From Anseranas semipalmata (taxonomy: Eukaryota > Chordata > Aves > Anseriformes > Anseranatidae), in contig VXAA01006529.1 of the NCBI GenBank assembly GCA_013399115.1, positions 286,867-350,866 of the forward strand: a DNA stretch of 64,000 bases, given 5' to 3'. A program made the position numbers and the translations under genes. The stretch's first letter is position 1, and the number at the start of each line of letters is the position of its first letter. Of this stretch, positions 62,008-64,000 are shown one piece after another. Under the pieces are notes generated by a model, which saw nothing but the letters and a program-made list of their open reading frames with translations, was not told the origin of the DNA and did not search any database.

Positions 62008-64000
62008 GTAAGTAGTAAAATTACATTTTCTCATGCATTTTTAATTAGATTATTTCCCCACACAGTTGCTCACAAAGTTGTGGGAAAAATGTAGTGTACA
62101 GAGATCTTTCTTTAAGCTGGTGATTTCTTTTTTAGTTGTTGTTGTTGTTGTTGTTTCCCCCAAACTTCAAAACTCTAGGCTTAAAAAAAATCACTCAAAA
62201 AAAAAAAAAAATAAGCAGTGATGGCTTGTCCTGATTTCACTTTCTGAAGCATTTTACCTTGTCTTCATGCACAAAGAATACTCAGAAAAAGATAGATATA
62301 TATGGTGTGTTTAGCTGTTGATGACATTCAAGGCTCAGGTGATTTATGTGCAGTCAGTACTGCTGTTGTGATGTAGTGGTTGGAAGTGATTTAAAAAGGA
62401 TAAAAAAGCCAAGTCTAAATTCTAAAACCAAATGTTCTGCCTTCACTTTCTCGTACTGATACTGCAGATGTGAGGGGTATCTCTGCATTCTGAAGGAAAA
62501 TGTTATTGAAACAAAACAGTAGAAAAAAGGTAGATCTGACTAATTCTAGGTAATGCAGTCTTCTAGGTAAGCTTACACAAGACAGAGCAACTGAAACATC
62601 ATTTGGAGTTAGTCTGTAAAGTTAGGTCAGTAACTTGCATTTACTTATGGTTACAGGGTAATATCACACGCTTCCTGTATTTAGTGCTAAACTGAATAGA
62701 AACAACTAAAGAGAAACAGAGTTCCTCAGCAGCTACTTTTGAGTGGAGATCTTAACTTGAAACTGCAATAGCAGAGGTTGTTTTGATAAGCCTTAACCTG
62801 ATCTGTTTGCCTAAACTAAATAGAATGTAGAGCTAATCAAATGATTCAGATCCTTAATTTGTGTAAAAATTGTCCACCTTGATCAAATTGTATAAAAAGT
62901 AAATTGTGTTAAGAAAAAAGATATTCTGGAACAGGTCTTTGAAAAAATGCCTCAACTTTTGTTCTTGTGGGAGTTGTCAAGTCAGTCATTCTTTGGAGGC
63001 TGACATAGCAGTGGGTCAGGATGTCTTTCTAATAGTGTGGTTGTTTCAACATAGGTACTAGATACATCATTATATTTGAAAGTCTGAAGAAAGGCTTGTG
63101 GCATGTGAAAACATAACGTTACTGCAGTGGTTGGAACCTAATTCAGTTCTTTGTATAAGTAGTAGAGATAATTAAAGTGATTGTCTAGGGTGGGAGAGCA
63201 GTGATACAGAAGATTACTTGTTGACAGGAATTTTAAAATTTGAGTTCTACAAGCACACATTGTGTTGGTTAAATTTGAATTGTAACTAAAGAGAGTAGTA
63301 AAAGATTGTTAATTTGAGAAAAGGGGAAGGAGCATGGGTTTGTAGGTCTTCTGAAGGAAGTTTAGTATATTAACGTGGTATTAGAAGGTTGTGAGGTAAT
63401 AATTGTTCATATATCATGAATATTCACAAATATATGGATAATATATATATGAATGTCTGTATTCATGTTCTTCAACAAGTAGGTTCCTATCCTTACAGCA
63501 TTTACTCCAAACACTGGAAGCTGTTAAATCACTCACTTCTACCGTGCCCTGTATTCTTAACATCTCAAGAAGTACATGGCCTCCAAAATGTTACGAGCCC
63601 TCATCCTCCATCTTTAACAGTATGCTGACTGAACAGATGCTAGACTGTTTCCAAACCAAAGTGGTGACCAAGATTTCAAGAGTATGACCATCTCATTGCT
63701 AATTTGTTTTTGATACATGTTAACCTGACTACATTTTTGAAGATAATTGTTGAGGTACAGAACAAAATGGCCAATTGATCCATTTTCACTGTTCTTTAAA
63801 AGCAGAAAATGAAAACAGATTAGTATTTTTTATTCAGTATGATGCTGTTTTTATTTTCAGGTGGAATGTATATACACAGCTTATTGATGGAGTTCTGTAC
63901 TTGAATATTTTTAATGACTTAGTGGTGGTACACCTGTATACCAAATTTAAAGCTTCCTATTTCAAATGAAAAATATGTTTATATATAAACAATTCCATGT
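62008..64000 (+). other. SMC5: SMC5 intron 3 (runs off window)
   Basis: Nearly 2 kb with no exon matching the next SMC5 segment (expected to open with an Arg-Ala-Ser-Gly-Asn type sequence). Contains a GTT repeat (62133-62155) and a poly(A) run (62197-62211). The rest is AT-rich unique sequence. Confidence 0.82.
62133..62155. repeat. GTT microsatellite
   Basis: AGTTGTTGTTGTTGTTGTTG in SMC5 intron 3. Confidence 0.9.

Noticed and set aside
63775..63969. Open segment after TTTTCAG as possible SMC5 exon 4
   Set aside because: The translation does not resemble the SMC5 head domain following the Val-Glu-Ile-Glu-Leu of exon 3, and no matching donor phase is seen.

Overview
The window is vertebrate nuclear DNA, almost certainly from a bird. 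Evidence: AT-rich introns with GT-AG exons, many CR1 retrotransposon 3' ends carrying the ATTCTATG-type tail, and two genes, MAMDC2 and SMC5, in tandem on the + strand. These two genes are neighbours in human (chromosome 9q21), and that block lies on the Z chromosome of birds (established knowledge, not shown by this sequence). I cannot name the species.

Layout. Positions 1-23184 contain no exon I can support and are read as intron (or upstream flank) of MAMDC2, with four CR1 3' ends and one small gap. Positions 23185-54237 hold twelve consecutive coding exons of MAMDC2, a secreted four-MAM-domain extracellular proteoglycan. They encode the C-terminal 635 residues through the stop codon, followed by a 3' UTR ending near 55160. 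The signal peptide and the first part of MAM1 lie outside the window or were not found. Positions 55160-58540 are intergenic. A CpG island (about 58550-59770), mostly lost in an 867-base assembly gap, marks the SMC5 promoter and probably hides its first coding exon. SMC5 exons 2 and 3 follow at 60773-60914 (with the Walker A motif) and 61955-62007. The rest of SMC5 continues past the right edge.

The two genes do not act in one pathway: MAMDC2 is an extracellular matrix-type protein, SMC5 a nuclear genome-stability ATPase. The layout is ordinary conserved synteny. I found no new biological system. The points most worth a second look are the regular three-exon, phase-symmetric coding of each MAM domain, the missing SMC5 exon 1, a one-base N that seems to hide a deletion inside a CR1, CR1s of clearly different ages (including a turtle-like CR1/L3 relic), several palindromic ancient repeat remnants, and an unnamed duplicated block at 19903/21547.
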